NCBI GenBank assembly: GCA_028565635.1
Contig: JAOXYB010068179.1
Span: forward strand, 1 to 10,083
Source of the DNA: Phoronis ovalis
Lineage: Eukaryota > Phoronida > Phoronidae
Direction of reading: 5' to 3'
Length of the DNA stretch: 10,083 nt
The translations under genes were made by a program, and so were the position numbers. Positions 1 to 7,660 of the stretch are shown here, piece after piece. Numbering within the stretch: the stretch's first letter is position 1; each line of letters starts with the position of its first letter. The notes beneath the pieces are model-generated. The model searched no databases. It was given only the letters and a program-made list of their open reading frames with translations, and was not told where the DNA came from.

Positions 1-630
1 CAGACATTGAGCTAGAATTGTGTATTGGAACCGTACTCACTAGGTGTCAGCACGAAACAAATTGCGGAAAATCTGCTACCTGTAATATGTTTGGGCATTT
101 ACCGGTATGGCAACGGCAATTACAACACATTTTCACATAAGAAATATCTAGAAGTCTATATTAATTCATAAACCGTCCTTAATTCCCGTGAACATTTACT
201 AAATACAGGATTTATTTCTATTATGTATATGCATGTACCATCGGTTCAAAAGTGCAATAAAATCAGTCCAGTTATTGATTTGTTATAATAATGTAAATTA
301 CAGATTTCCTTATAACGCACATATCTTCAGCCAACACTCTCACTTTGTCACCAGGAATAGAGTAAGTAGCTTTGAACCAAAATAATTGCAGAACTCGGAG
401 CAGACGTAATATATTTCTTTGACAAACTGCAAAACAATATTGTATACATTTAAATTTTAGGAAAATTTCATATGTAGATGAACCGGTGTATGATTAATGT
501 AACAACTGTTCATAATACACATAACAACAATTACATACAACAATTGATGGTTCCGCATGAATAACGAGCGTCTGCTTGGTCACAAACGTAAAAATCAGTT
601 GAAAGGTTCGCTAGTACATCGAAACATACC
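1..630. other. 5' flank, non-coding
   Basis: AT-rich sequence upstream of the receptor start. It contains no long open frame on the plus strand, no convincing TATA/initiator pair and no repeat I could delimit. Part of it is presumably promoter and 5' UTR. The transcription start cannot be placed from sequence alone. Confidence 0.5.
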
Positions 631-927
631 ATGCAAGTAGTTCGAAACAACACCTCACCTGCTGTGGATGAGGAGTCATACGTAGATAGATTACGAATTG
701 CACTTGCAACCTGCATCTTAGTGCTAGCTGCAGCTGGAATAATAAACAATGTCATCTCATATTTGGTGATACAGCGAATGGGAAGTTCTCCAATGAATGT
801 TTTACTAAAAATTTTATCTGTTACGGATTCCTTGGTGTTAGTAAAAGAAACGCTTACCGCGTCTGTAGTTTTAAGAAATTATTTCCACGCAGGACAAATG
901 TCTCCACTTATGAAGCGCACGATAAGG
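631..927 (+). CDS. GPCR exon 1: N-terminus, TM1, TM2, ECL1
   Basis: This exon holds 99 codons from ATG 631 to AGG 925-927, followed by a strong donor, AGG|GTAAGT. The start is supported by a favourable context (ACC-ATG) and by an in-frame TAA at 589-591 with no ATG between them. A CAG at 596-598 could be the acceptor of a 5' UTR intron, which would not change the start unless an upstream coding exon exists. The spacing from D66 (2.50) to R124 (3.50) after splicing is 58 residues, against 52 in bovine rhodopsin, so no coding exon is missing between exons 1 and 2. Confidence 0.85.
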
Positions 928-3900
928 GTAAGTATATAATGCAATGGGCACAGATCTTCTAAGCTAACACTTGCCCAGACACTGGCCTTGTGATAAACCC
1001 TTATCCAGTTTTAATGAAACCGATTGAAAATTAATTAAAAGTTATAATGGGCTAGACTGATGGGTGTTTATTTGAGGAACAGGGGTATGTTTTTGGAAAC
1101 TTACTGTATCTTAAATCTAAAATTGGGATGCGTTTATGATTCAATTAAGACGTTCAGACTTTACGATAGACTTAAAAAGGCAATGTAAGATAGCTTCGAA
1201 AAACCCAACCCTGGTCTACTAACCATTCTAAATTTGGGAAACGTTGAAAGAATTTTCTTATGATAGTTTTTTTTGTAAATAAATGTGTTTTCAATACCCC
1301 GTAATAAAAGTCCATTAAAAGTTCATTGGAACTTGTGCTATTTCGCTCAACAGTTTTTAAGCTTTGTTTGCAGCATATAAGGTTATTCATGGAGTATCAA
1401 TAGTTTTATTTTGGTTACTGATTCGTCTATTACATGCTTAAACTAAGCATGTGAATAGGATGATTAAGTTACTCAAATAAAGCTATTGATACTCCATGAA
1501 TAACCTTATATGTTGGAAACAAAACAATAGGGCGTCTATATCTTAATGTGTTCACCTGAAGAGAGTCCGGGAAGAGGTGTTACATGTATCACAAGTAAAG
1601 GGGATGATTTCGAAAGTACTGACGAAACGTTAGTGAGACATAAAACCACCAAATTCCCAAATATATCCAAAAAAAATTACCAAAGAATTCGTTACATTTT
1701 AATTATTGTTTACGTTAAGAGAAAAAGGAACAAATATTGTGGTCAGTTAAAAACATGGACAGAGGTGTGTCCGAAGCACTGAAAATGTGTATAAACGTAC
1801 AATTCAGATGTTACTTGCGACATATATGGTAGCTCATGATATCAAAGGTTCATATCAATTACGAATAATACGCGTTTTTGAAATGTACAGCTTGAATATT
1901 AAATAATAATACTAGGTATTTTAATATTGTCCTTACAAATATTATTTAGGATATACTGATGGTGTCTTTACTATTTATTTACTGTTGAACCAATGTTAAA
2001 AATCCTTGACGGTTTACAAATCGCAAAATGCTATCACATCATTTCGTATTCGCGGCGGCGAACCCGGCCGAGCGGTCTTAGCCTGTTGGTATTAGATTCG
2101 AGGCAAGGCACTGGTGAGAGGTAACTGTGTTGTCGGTTCCTGGCTAGGAAGACTCGTCGAGAGGTTGAGAATACAGAGTAGAAAAACTGAACCACTAATC
2201 GCTTCTACGTCTAAACGTGCACTCGCTTTTTTAATATCATTGCAAATATATACATAGTGACTAGCCCATGAATGGACCAGTCCAAGTTACACACACAAGG
2301 AAATCCCATTTCCTCTCGGGACGCCACAGCACTAAAATTACATGAAAAGAAAAAAATTAAACTCAACAGCGCGGCACCCGGCAGACAAGATTCGTCCGTT
2401 TATATATGGAAAGACAGTAGAATCTCGTCGAGGTGCTTACACTATGTCTACTGTACATGCTTATGGCCATATTATAAAAGTTTTAAAAGAACCCATCGAT
2501 CGACATACTCTGCTGTTACTCTACTTGATTTACGTCCAAACAATAGAACAGCAGGTCGATCACAGCTGCCCTGACTTTGGGCGGACATTTAATACAAGGT
2601 ATTAAGAAAAGATTTTCAACAAAACCTATCATTAGAAAATTCAGATTTCCACCATTTTAAAATGGTTCGTCAGTCGGTTCCACTTTAGTATTAAAAAGAA
2701 AAACTAGATATGTTTTTCTCGGTGATATGGATCCAATACCTACCACATTAAATAGTGAAATAAAGCTTAGTGTGAACGTAATACATATTGTGACATAATG
2801 AATGACGTACATGCGTGATTGTTAGAGCGTGTGAACAAGTGTGATGCCTGTCGTAACAAAGCATTCTGTGATTACTTTGCAGGAATTACCAGCATTGTTC
2901 TTTGAGCCGATTCGACTGATGGATACTTGGGTATTGGTCCTAATGAATGGACATCGTTTTATCGCTGTAGCTAAACCATTTAAAGCAAAACGGATACTCA
3001 CAGATCGAAATTTAAAAATTCAGGTAAGTGCGTCTTATGAAATCCTTTGCGCATGCATAATCTAGGTAATTCACACGACAAAAATATCCAGGTTTTGTAT
3101 CACAGCAGTAAATAATCCTAAATCTAAGAAAAACTAGATAGCCCTTTAGCAAAGGCAGGGTTGCTCATATTGACTTTTATAAACGTTACATAACCTTAAC
3201 TGTAACATACTTCGAGATATAGCTTAGTGAAAATTGGAAGATCAACAAATTAATTGAAAAGATGCAAAAAAAAAAAACACCTTTTAGTATCGAAATATTC
3301 CCAAAGAGAATCTAAAGTACTTCGATATAACTCAATACAATCATTTTAGAACATTTTGAATTTTTTTCAAAATGTAACCTTAGACATCCAAATGACCTTT
3401 TGACCTTAAGGTCAACAATGGCCTACACCATGGATGTCACATATCAAGTATCAACTTCCTAGCTGTAACCGTCTTCGAGATATAGGTTGCTGAATATGGG
3501 AAGAAAAAGAAGATGAAGGAAACCATACCAAACCAGTAGGCTTGCTCCCTTATAGAAGCAACCCTAATGATAAATCTGCTGCATAGCATTTCATTAAATA
3601 TCATGTTAAATTTGAAAAAAGAGTTATGCCCTGTTAAACATGCATGTTGCACCTGTTACTGAACGTTTTAAGATTTAAAGGTCGGAGAATAATATAACTT
3701 GACATTCATCTTCAATTATTCCACTCCGTGTTATAGTAATTATTATTAACGACGGAATAATTATCTTTAAAGCACTAAGAGTTTACGTAATGAAACATAT
3801 TTTAAATTTCAGTTGGCAATCATCGTATTCGCTTGCGTGGCATTTCACATACCTCAGGCTTTTTCACACGACTATGTGTATATTGTTGACAATCAAACAG

Positions 3901-4457
3901 AAGATACAACATTCGTGCTGCATCGTTCAGACCTTATTATAAATAAGGCTTATGGATATGTTTACGGTTATGACATTGTAGCAAAATCCTTGGTTTTCTA
4001 CATATTGCCTTTAACACTAATAATAGCTTTTAACGTAATCATGATTCAAAATCTGAAAAGCATGAGTAAATTCTCAAAAAGTCAACGGAAAGCTTCAGGT
4101 ACATCTTCCAATAAAGAACGCAGTGTGACACAGATAGTAGTCACAATAGCGTTGATATTTCTGATATGTCAAGTGCCAGCAATAGTGGATGAAATATACA
4201 GGAAAGCGCTTGATACACCGTTTGCAGTTGGCGTGTATCGATCCTTCTTCTTGGCTCTTAACTGCTCAACTAACTTGCTGGTTTACACAGTAACAAGCAG
4301 GCAGTTTCGTATGCACCTGAAGGAAATAATTTGTTGGTGCCGAAAGACTGCACACCATGAAAATTCCATACCGTCGACATCTGCTAGCAAGCAAGTAACT
4401 GTTTCCACAACAACACTTTCAGCAGCACAGAAAGACAAAGAAGCTGCCAAAATATAG
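631..4457 (+). CDS. Class A (rhodopsin-family) GPCR, neuropeptide/FMRFamide-receptor-like, three exons
   Basis: Joining 631-927, 2883-3023 and 3813-4457 gives an open frame of 360 codons plus TAG, a normal length for a compact class A receptor, which would sit in the plasma membrane and signal through G proteins. The layout is: short N-terminus with N-glycosylation sequons at N6/N7; TM1 about 22-48 (GIINN, N40 = 1.50); TM2 56-79 (LSVTD, D66 = 2.50); TM3 about 100-126 ending GHRF (R124 = 3.50) then IAVAKPFKA in loop 2; TM4 147-163; ECL2 with sequon N173; TM5 with P212; TM6 with CQVP (P268); TM7 with NCSTNLLVY (N300, Y304); helix 8 SRQFRMHL; C320/C322 possible palmitoylation; Ser/Thr-rich tail 331-349. 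TM5, the TM6 CxxP and the NxSTN-LxVY/FR end resemble invertebrate FMRFamide-type receptors. Oddities: no DRY aspartate, Leu for Pro in NPxxY, no extracellular cysteine. The class A assignment is firm. The ligand is unknown, and the subfamily is inference from motifs recalled, not searched. Confidence 0.87.
1362..1526. repeat. Foldback (inverted) repeat, ~80 bp arms
   Basis: The left arm (1362-1440) and right arm (1444-1526) are reverse complements around a 3-base centre (1441-1443). Bases 1374-1403 and 1483-1512 are a perfect 30-bp inverted pair. The innermost catgctta/taagcatg is perfect, and the middle of the stem has a few mismatches and a bulge. No clear target-site duplication was found. 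This looks like a foldback or MITE-type insertion in intron 1, which would fold into a long hairpin in the pre-mRNA. Confidence 0.85.
2060..2180 (+). repeat. Candidate tRNA-derived SINE head
   Basis: The stretch is unusually GC-rich for the intron and contains GGCCGAGCGGTC (2066-2077), the form of a Leu/Ser-tRNA A box. It is followed about 29 bases later by GATTCGAGGC (2095-2104), close to the B-box consensus GGTTCGANNCC. No tRNA cloverleaf closes and no variable-arm tRNA follows, so it is not a functional tRNA. A SINE head with an internal pol III promoter fits best. The 3' limit is a guess, made where the composition returns to AT-rich. Confidence 0.4.
2651..2666. repeat. 16-bp perfect palindrome
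   Basis: ACCATTTTAAAATGGT equals its own reverse complement. It lies in intron 1, about 220 bp upstream of the exon 2 acceptor. In AT-rich DNA such a site can arise by chance, and no function is proposed. Confidence 0.6.
2883..3023 (+). CDS. GPCR exon 2: TM3 and start of intracellular loop 2
   Basis: This exon holds 47 codons between TTTGCAG|GAA and CAG|GTAAGT, phase 0 on both sides. It encodes TM3 with W115, the GHRF version of the DRY motif (R124) and the loop-2 signature IAVAKPFKA. The frame is open upstream through 2841, but the ATG codons at 2841 and 2844 lie inside the intron and are not a credible start. Because the exon is symmetric, skipping it would leave the rest of the frame intact while deleting TM3. 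Confidence 0.85.
3024..3812 (+). other. Intron 2 of the GPCR (phase 0)
   Basis: The 789-bp intron runs from donor GTAAGT (3024) to acceptor TTTCAG (ends 3812), between loop 2 and TM4. Most of its middle is a repeat (3157-3565). The ends are AT-rich. Confidence 0.8.
3157..3565. repeat. ~400 bp interspersed repeat with short inverted ends
   Basis: AGGGTTGCT (3157-3165) and its reverse complement AGCAACCCT (3557-3565) bound the segment. Inside, 3201-3240 and 3464-3503 match ungapped at 32 of 40 bases, 263 bp apart, and share CTTCGAGATATAG. A block at about 3390-3415 carries TGACCTTTTGACCTTAAGGTCA. From memory, TGACCT-rich units ending in a 'cgagatat' tail are abundant in bivalve and other lophotrochozoan genomes, but no library was searched. 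No target-site duplication is visible, so the MITE label is tentative. Confidence 0.55.
3813..4457 (+). CDS. GPCR exon 3: TM4-TM7, helix 8, C-tail, stop
   Basis: This exon holds 214 codons and TAG (4455-4457), entered from acceptor ATTTCAG with TTG as an ordinary Leu codon (residue 147), not a start. It covers TM4, ECL2 (sequon N173), TM5 (P212), loop 3, TM6 (C265, P268), TM7 (N300-Y304), helix 8 and a Ser/Thr-rich tail that could take arrestin-type phosphorylation. There is no frameshift or premature stop. Confidence 0.88.
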   Translation: MAIIVFACVAFHIPQAFSHDYVYIVDNQTEDTTFVLHRSDLIINKAYGYVYGYDIVAKSLVFYILPLTLIIAFNVIMIQNLKSMSKFSKSQRKASGTSSNKERSVTQIVVTIALIFLICQVPAIVDEIYRKALDTPFAVGVYRSFFLALNCSTNLLVYTVTSRQFRMHLKEIICWCRKTAHHENSIPSTSASKQVTVSTTTLSAAQKDKEAAKI

Positions 4458-6340
4458 CTGGCAGTCTTATCTTTATAAAACTTCTATTTCAACACTTGAG
4501 AAACTGAGACTGAAGCCAATAACGCCATCCAGTGAATTGGGTAAACACCTCTTTACTTAGAGCATAAAGTCAGTTATAACCAAATCTATTAAGCTGATAC
4601 TTTAGAAAGTCTTGACAATATTTGAATAATTTCATTATTTCTAGTGATTTAGTAGTGTGATAAAGCAAACAAGAGCACTGGGAAAAATCTTACAAAATAA
4701 GACAAATGCATAGAAACACTGATCAGTATTTTGCGTAAGCTTTTTTTAAGTAAAAGCATATTCCATGCATAAAATTGTTCAGTAACAATAATGTTACCTG
4801 ATTAATAGTTTATCTAATAATTTTCGAACAAATGGTTCGCAGGCGGCCACTCAGGTATAAAATAGGTACGCATGCTCGTTACAAAAAACGCGTGAAAACC
4901 ATTTTAGGACCGATTGTACATGTGTAACAAGCGTTATACACTCAGAGTAGAGAATCGGCAGTTTTGACCAAACAGGGTTAGTTAGCGCCAACTTTTAATT
5001 TCCTGCACTACTTTTACGAATTTTCTTTCTCAGAACTCTTGACACCAACCACCCTTCAGGAAAAATAATTCTTGCTTTTTTTGCTTGTCAAATTCAATCT
5101 TTGACAGGATACCAGTTTGAGGGCGGTTTTTATGATCGCTGAATTACTTGTTTTGGAGCCTTGTTTTCGGGCCATTCACAAGCATGGGTGGCCATTTTTA
5201 TACCTAAATGGCACCCCAGTGTTGCCCGCACAAAAGTTGCGTATCATCGTTATAAGTGACTTACATTTTTTAAAAGTATAATTTGTTTCTTATACTTAAA
5301 ACAGCTTGCCAATTCGTATACTTGCTGAGAGAAATTCTATCGATTTCTATATCATATTTATCTGCTGGTTCCAAAGAAAAGTGTCTGTGTATATTATATA
5401 AAATAGAAAACAGTAAAACTTGTTGAGACAAAAAAGGTTTATAGTTTCTATTAATAACGCTATTCTAACTTATAAGGGCAACGCAGATATGGTGTACCAG
5501 TGGAATAATTTATTGTAGCAACAGTTTGTAAATGTTAAACAGGAAGAAACAAAGCTTTCGATTTCGCAACAGCTTTCATATTCATGTCTTTATAGCAATT
5601 AGTATATCAAGGAAGGACAATATATACAAACAATAATAGACAGAGTGTATGTTTATAATTTTTGGGAGTCCTTATAGATCTCATAGTATGCTGGTAGAAC
5701 GCACTGAACCTGTTAAAATGATAATCTCAAAAAATGCATGCTGTAATGTATAGAGCTGGATACAGAATAACTTGGAATCTTGTTCTGCTCTCGTAATCGA
5801 CCATATTGGAACTATTGCCTGGAAATATGGCAGAAAATACCTGCAATACAAAATAATGTTTATCCTATTTATATTGCTATCGGAGTAAATCGATATATAA
5901 TTGCACGAAATTAAAAATTGTCAGAATTAAAGATTACTACCTTAGTTATGCTTAATATATAACATGGTCCGACCATGACATGAGTCATCTACCGACAAAT
6001 CTACATAATTTGTTTGTAAATTGTAATGCTGCTCCATTATGCAACACGACAAAAGAACGAGTACACTAAATCAAGATATGCTTGCACTACAGATAAAGCT
6101 GTCTCTCTGTATACAATGTAAAACTAGGGAATTCATTAAGAACCGGTTAAAGAACTGAAGAGACGATAAAGCCTTTAAACGAATGTTTAAGCATATAATT
6201 TAAATATATATTCAGATCATAGGATGAAATGTTGTATTTAATAAATAATGTGAAACAAATAATATAACTCTAGTTACTGTAGATATTATAGTAAGATGTT
6301 GTTACTGCTATTGTGATAAGAATTAGTCCGTATTTTACTT
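4458..6340. other. GPCR 3' UTR and AT-rich spacer, no gene seen
   Basis: After the stop there is no canonical AATAAA in the first ~1.7 kb. The variants TATAAA (4474-4479) and CATAAA (4563-4568, 4768-4773) are the only nearby poly(A) signal candidates. Coding potential is absent on both strands. Bases ~5070-5200 show weak, gapped resemblance to ~8375-8510. CATGGTC/GACCATG (5963-5977) is a 7-bp perfect inverted pair around one base. Confidence 0.55.
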
Positions 6341-6343
6341 GAC

Positions 6344-6478
6344 TACACAGTTATTGTAATCATTGTTTTATGTTGTATTATACTTATTATATTATTGTTA
6401 TTGTAATCATTGTATTATATTGTTTCATAGTTATTGCTGTTGTGGTAGAATATGTTGTACATAGGGAATATTGTAGTG
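6344..6478. repeat. AT-rich interspersed repeat, copy A
   Basis: This segment contains ATTGTAATCATTG twice (6353-6365, 6400-6412), then TTATTGCTGTTGTG (6431-6444), GGTAGAATAT (6444-6453) and GGGAATATTGTAG (6464-6476). The same blocks occur in the same order and orientation at 8610-8768. Shared ordered blocks show that the two are related copies and not generic AT richness. Confidence 0.65.
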
Positions 6479-6548
6479 TAGCAAAATTTAACTTTAAAAT
6501 TTAAATTATCATTATTGTGTTGAAATATATATATTTATATTACATGTA

Positions 6549-6780
6549 GCGGATTCCTTCCGCACGTATATCTATATTATATATATGCGGATTTCCTCCG
6601 CGCGTGTCTATGTATATTATATATAGCGGATTTCCTCCTCAGGACTATCTATATATATTATATATAGCGGATTCCCTCCTCAGGGCTATGTATATTATAT
6701 TTAGCGGATTCCCTCCCGCACGTCTATCTATATTATGTGTAGTGGATTTCCTCTGCTGGTTGGCTATAAATTGCCTGTGT
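6549..6780. repeat. Minisatellite, six copies of ~39 bp
   Basis: The core GCGGATTCCCTCC and variants starts at 6549, 6587, 6626, 6667, 6704 and 6742 (last copy GTGGAT), giving periods of 38, 39, 41, 37 and 38. Each core is followed by a TATATTATAT-type block, so GC-rich and TA-rich segments alternate. It lies within the putative U3 of the LTR-like unit. The short open frame across it is a by-product of the repeat. Confidence 0.9.
6765..6770 (+). promoter_or_regulatory. TATA box candidate
   Basis: TATAAA follows the last minisatellite copy and precedes AATAAA by 53 bp. It is meaningful only if the surrounding unit is an LTR. Confidence 0.35.
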
Positions 6781-6817
6781 GATTGTATGTAAATCAGTTG
6801 CTCGCTTACATTTGAAC

Positions 6818-6823
6818 AATAAA
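6818..6823 (+). promoter_or_regulatory. Poly(A) signal candidate of the LTR-like unit
   Basis: A canonical AATAAA with GTGTCGTTCTC shortly downstream as a G/T-rich element. It is too far from the receptor stop (2.4 kb) to be its likely signal. Confidence 0.35.
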
Positions 6824-6882
6824 CTTCGTGTCGTTCTCATCAAGTATCACTCTTATTTCTCGTCTTTTTACCAACTAGTGCA

Positions 6883-6905
6883 GGCTCAGCCAACGGACCT
6901 GAGCC
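6883..6905. repeat. 7-bp perfect hairpin, 9-nt loop
   Basis: GGCTCAG (6883-6889) pairs with CTGAGCC (6899-6905) around a 9-base loop. There is no T-tract after it and no terminator role is implied in an animal genome. Confidence 0.6.
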
Positions 6906-6950
6906 GAAGTCTGTACTTCACGTCTTTCGTTTCAATAGTTAGTCTGGTAG

Positions 6951-7010
6951 TGCTCTCCGACACTGGAAATATATAGCAGCAGTGCATGGAATGCTCTCTG
7001 ACACTGGAAA
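6951..7010. repeat. Direct repeat, 19 bp at 41-bp spacing
   Basis: TGCTCTCCGACACTGGAAA (6951-6969) recurs as TGCTCTCTGACACTGGAAA (6992-7010) with a single C/T change. The first copy falls at the possible 3' edge of the LTR-like unit. Confidence 0.8.
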
Positions 7011-7274
7011 AGCTGATTTTCATTAAGATATACATGCAGAAATGACACAATATTGAGATAAAACGTTACAAATGAAGAATTCAAATAATTGAATTTTAAC
7101 ACACCGGAATTTCATTACTAAACTAGTTGTGTAGTGTCTCACGGCGATACTAAGTATACGGCTTCCAACACAAGGTTTGACATAGGTGCCATTTTGGATT
7201 CAAAAAAATATAAAGAAGAAAACAAGCACAAATGGAATGTTGATAAAGAAATTTGAAATAAATAACGAAAAACC

Positions 7275-7347
7275 GGGATAAACCCCCGGATTAAACCACA
7301 GATTTCAGATCTTCAGTCTAACGCTCTGCCAACTAAGTAATTTCTTC
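7275..7347 (-). pseudogene. Decayed tRNA-Phe(GAA)-like sequence / SINE head
   Basis: On the minus strand the sequence reads AGTTGGCAGAGCG, then TTAGA-CTGAAGA-TCTGA, an intact anticodon stem and loop with anticodon GAA (7312-7314), then TGTGGTTTAATCC resembling a B box. From the D loop through the anticodon arm it closely follows the eukaryotic tRNA-Phe I remember. The D stem (TTAC against GAGC), the T stem and the acceptor ends do not pair, so it is not a functional tRNA. It may be a pseudogene or the head of a tRNA-Phe-derived SINE whose body would extend towards lower coordinates. Confidence 0.6.
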
Positions 7348-7515
7348 TATATAATCGATCATATTAGTCTCAGTATATCGTTAAAATTAACGTAACTTCT
7401 ACATACCATGACCGCAACATATTATTAATCATCATGCGCGAAGTAGGAGTTGGGAGTACGTCATAAACATGGCTAGTGTATTATTTCAGCTAATCACATT
7501 GCTTTGGTTTGCTGG

Positions 7516-7567
7516 TTTCCGTCGTCACATGGCAGCACGCATGCAATTCGTTGCTTTCCGTCGTCAC
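7516..7567. repeat. Direct repeat TTTCCGTCGTCAC, 39-bp period
   Basis: A 13-bp identical motif sits at 7516-7528 and 7555-7567. The sequence between and after them (GCATGCAATTCG, then GTGCAATTGC) is also loosely similar, which suggests two units of a short tandem repeat. Confidence 0.65.
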
Positions 7568-7660
7568 GCGTACTAGTGCAATTGCTACGCAAAAGCAAGC
7601 AGATGTTGGTGGCGTCACCATGTGGCTACCTAGTCTGGTGTAATATGTAGTGGTTTATAC

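Larger units (their letters stand above)
928..2882 (+). other. Intron 1 of the GPCR (phase 0)
   Basis: The 1955-bp intron runs from donor GTAAGT at 928 to acceptor TTTGCAG ending at 2882, falling between codons 99 and 100 in the first extracellular loop. It carries a large foldback repeat (1362-1526), a tRNA-like SINE-head candidate (~2060-2180) and a 16-bp perfect palindrome (2651-2666). Bases 1546-1782 and 2272-2605 are open in some frames, but their translations show no motif I recognise and they lack exon signals tied to the receptor frame. Confidence 0.8.
6440..6970 (+). mobile_element. Solo-LTR-like unit (retrotransposon remnant)
   Basis: The unit starts near TGTGGTAGAATATG and has a repeat-rich upstream part that would be U3, a TATA box (TATAAA 6765-6770), and AATAAA (6818-6823) 53 bp further on, followed by a G/T-rich stretch (GTGTCGTTCTC). 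This spacing of TATA box and poly(A) signal is typical of the U3/R region of LTR retrotransposons. No gag/pol frame lies nearby, and no matching second LTR, polypurine tract or target-site duplication was found. Both ends are therefore uncertain and the call is inference from promoter-like architecture. Confidence 0.35.

Noticed and set aside
531-755. Minus-strand 74-codon open frame
   Set aside because: It lies over receptor exon 1 on the opposite strand and has no recognisable motif; a shadow of the real exon.
1172-1390. Minus-strand 72-codon open frame in intron 1
   Set aside because: It runs into the left arm of the foldback repeat, has no known domain and no splice or start support. It could be a transposon scrap, but I cannot name one.
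1546-1782. Plus-strand 78-codon open frame in intron 1
   Set aside because: Basic, low-complexity translation with no motif. Adding it to the receptor would break the TM2-TM3 spacing, which is already normal without it.
2841-2882. ATG at 2841 as a start for a short separate gene
   Set aside because: These codons end exactly at a TTTGCAG acceptor and the following residues are TM3 of the receptor. The upstream part is intron.
3437-3652. Minus-strand 71-codon open frame in intron 2
   Set aside because: It overlaps the interspersed repeat and has no motif; chance openness in AT-rich repeat DNA.
631-4457. Receptor pseudogene
   Set aside because: Three exons with consensus splice sites, all phase 0, no stop or frameshift over 360 codons and all seven helices present. 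Missing motifs look like divergence, not decay.
6549-6780. CRISPR-like array
   Set aside because: The spacers are similar to each other (TA-rich), the periods drift and the host is an intron-bearing eukaryote. It is a minisatellite.
6604-6976. Two plus-strand open frames of 62 and 65 codons
   Set aside because: The first is the translated minisatellite, and the second spans the LTR-like region including its AATAAA. Neither resembles gag, pol or any protein I know.
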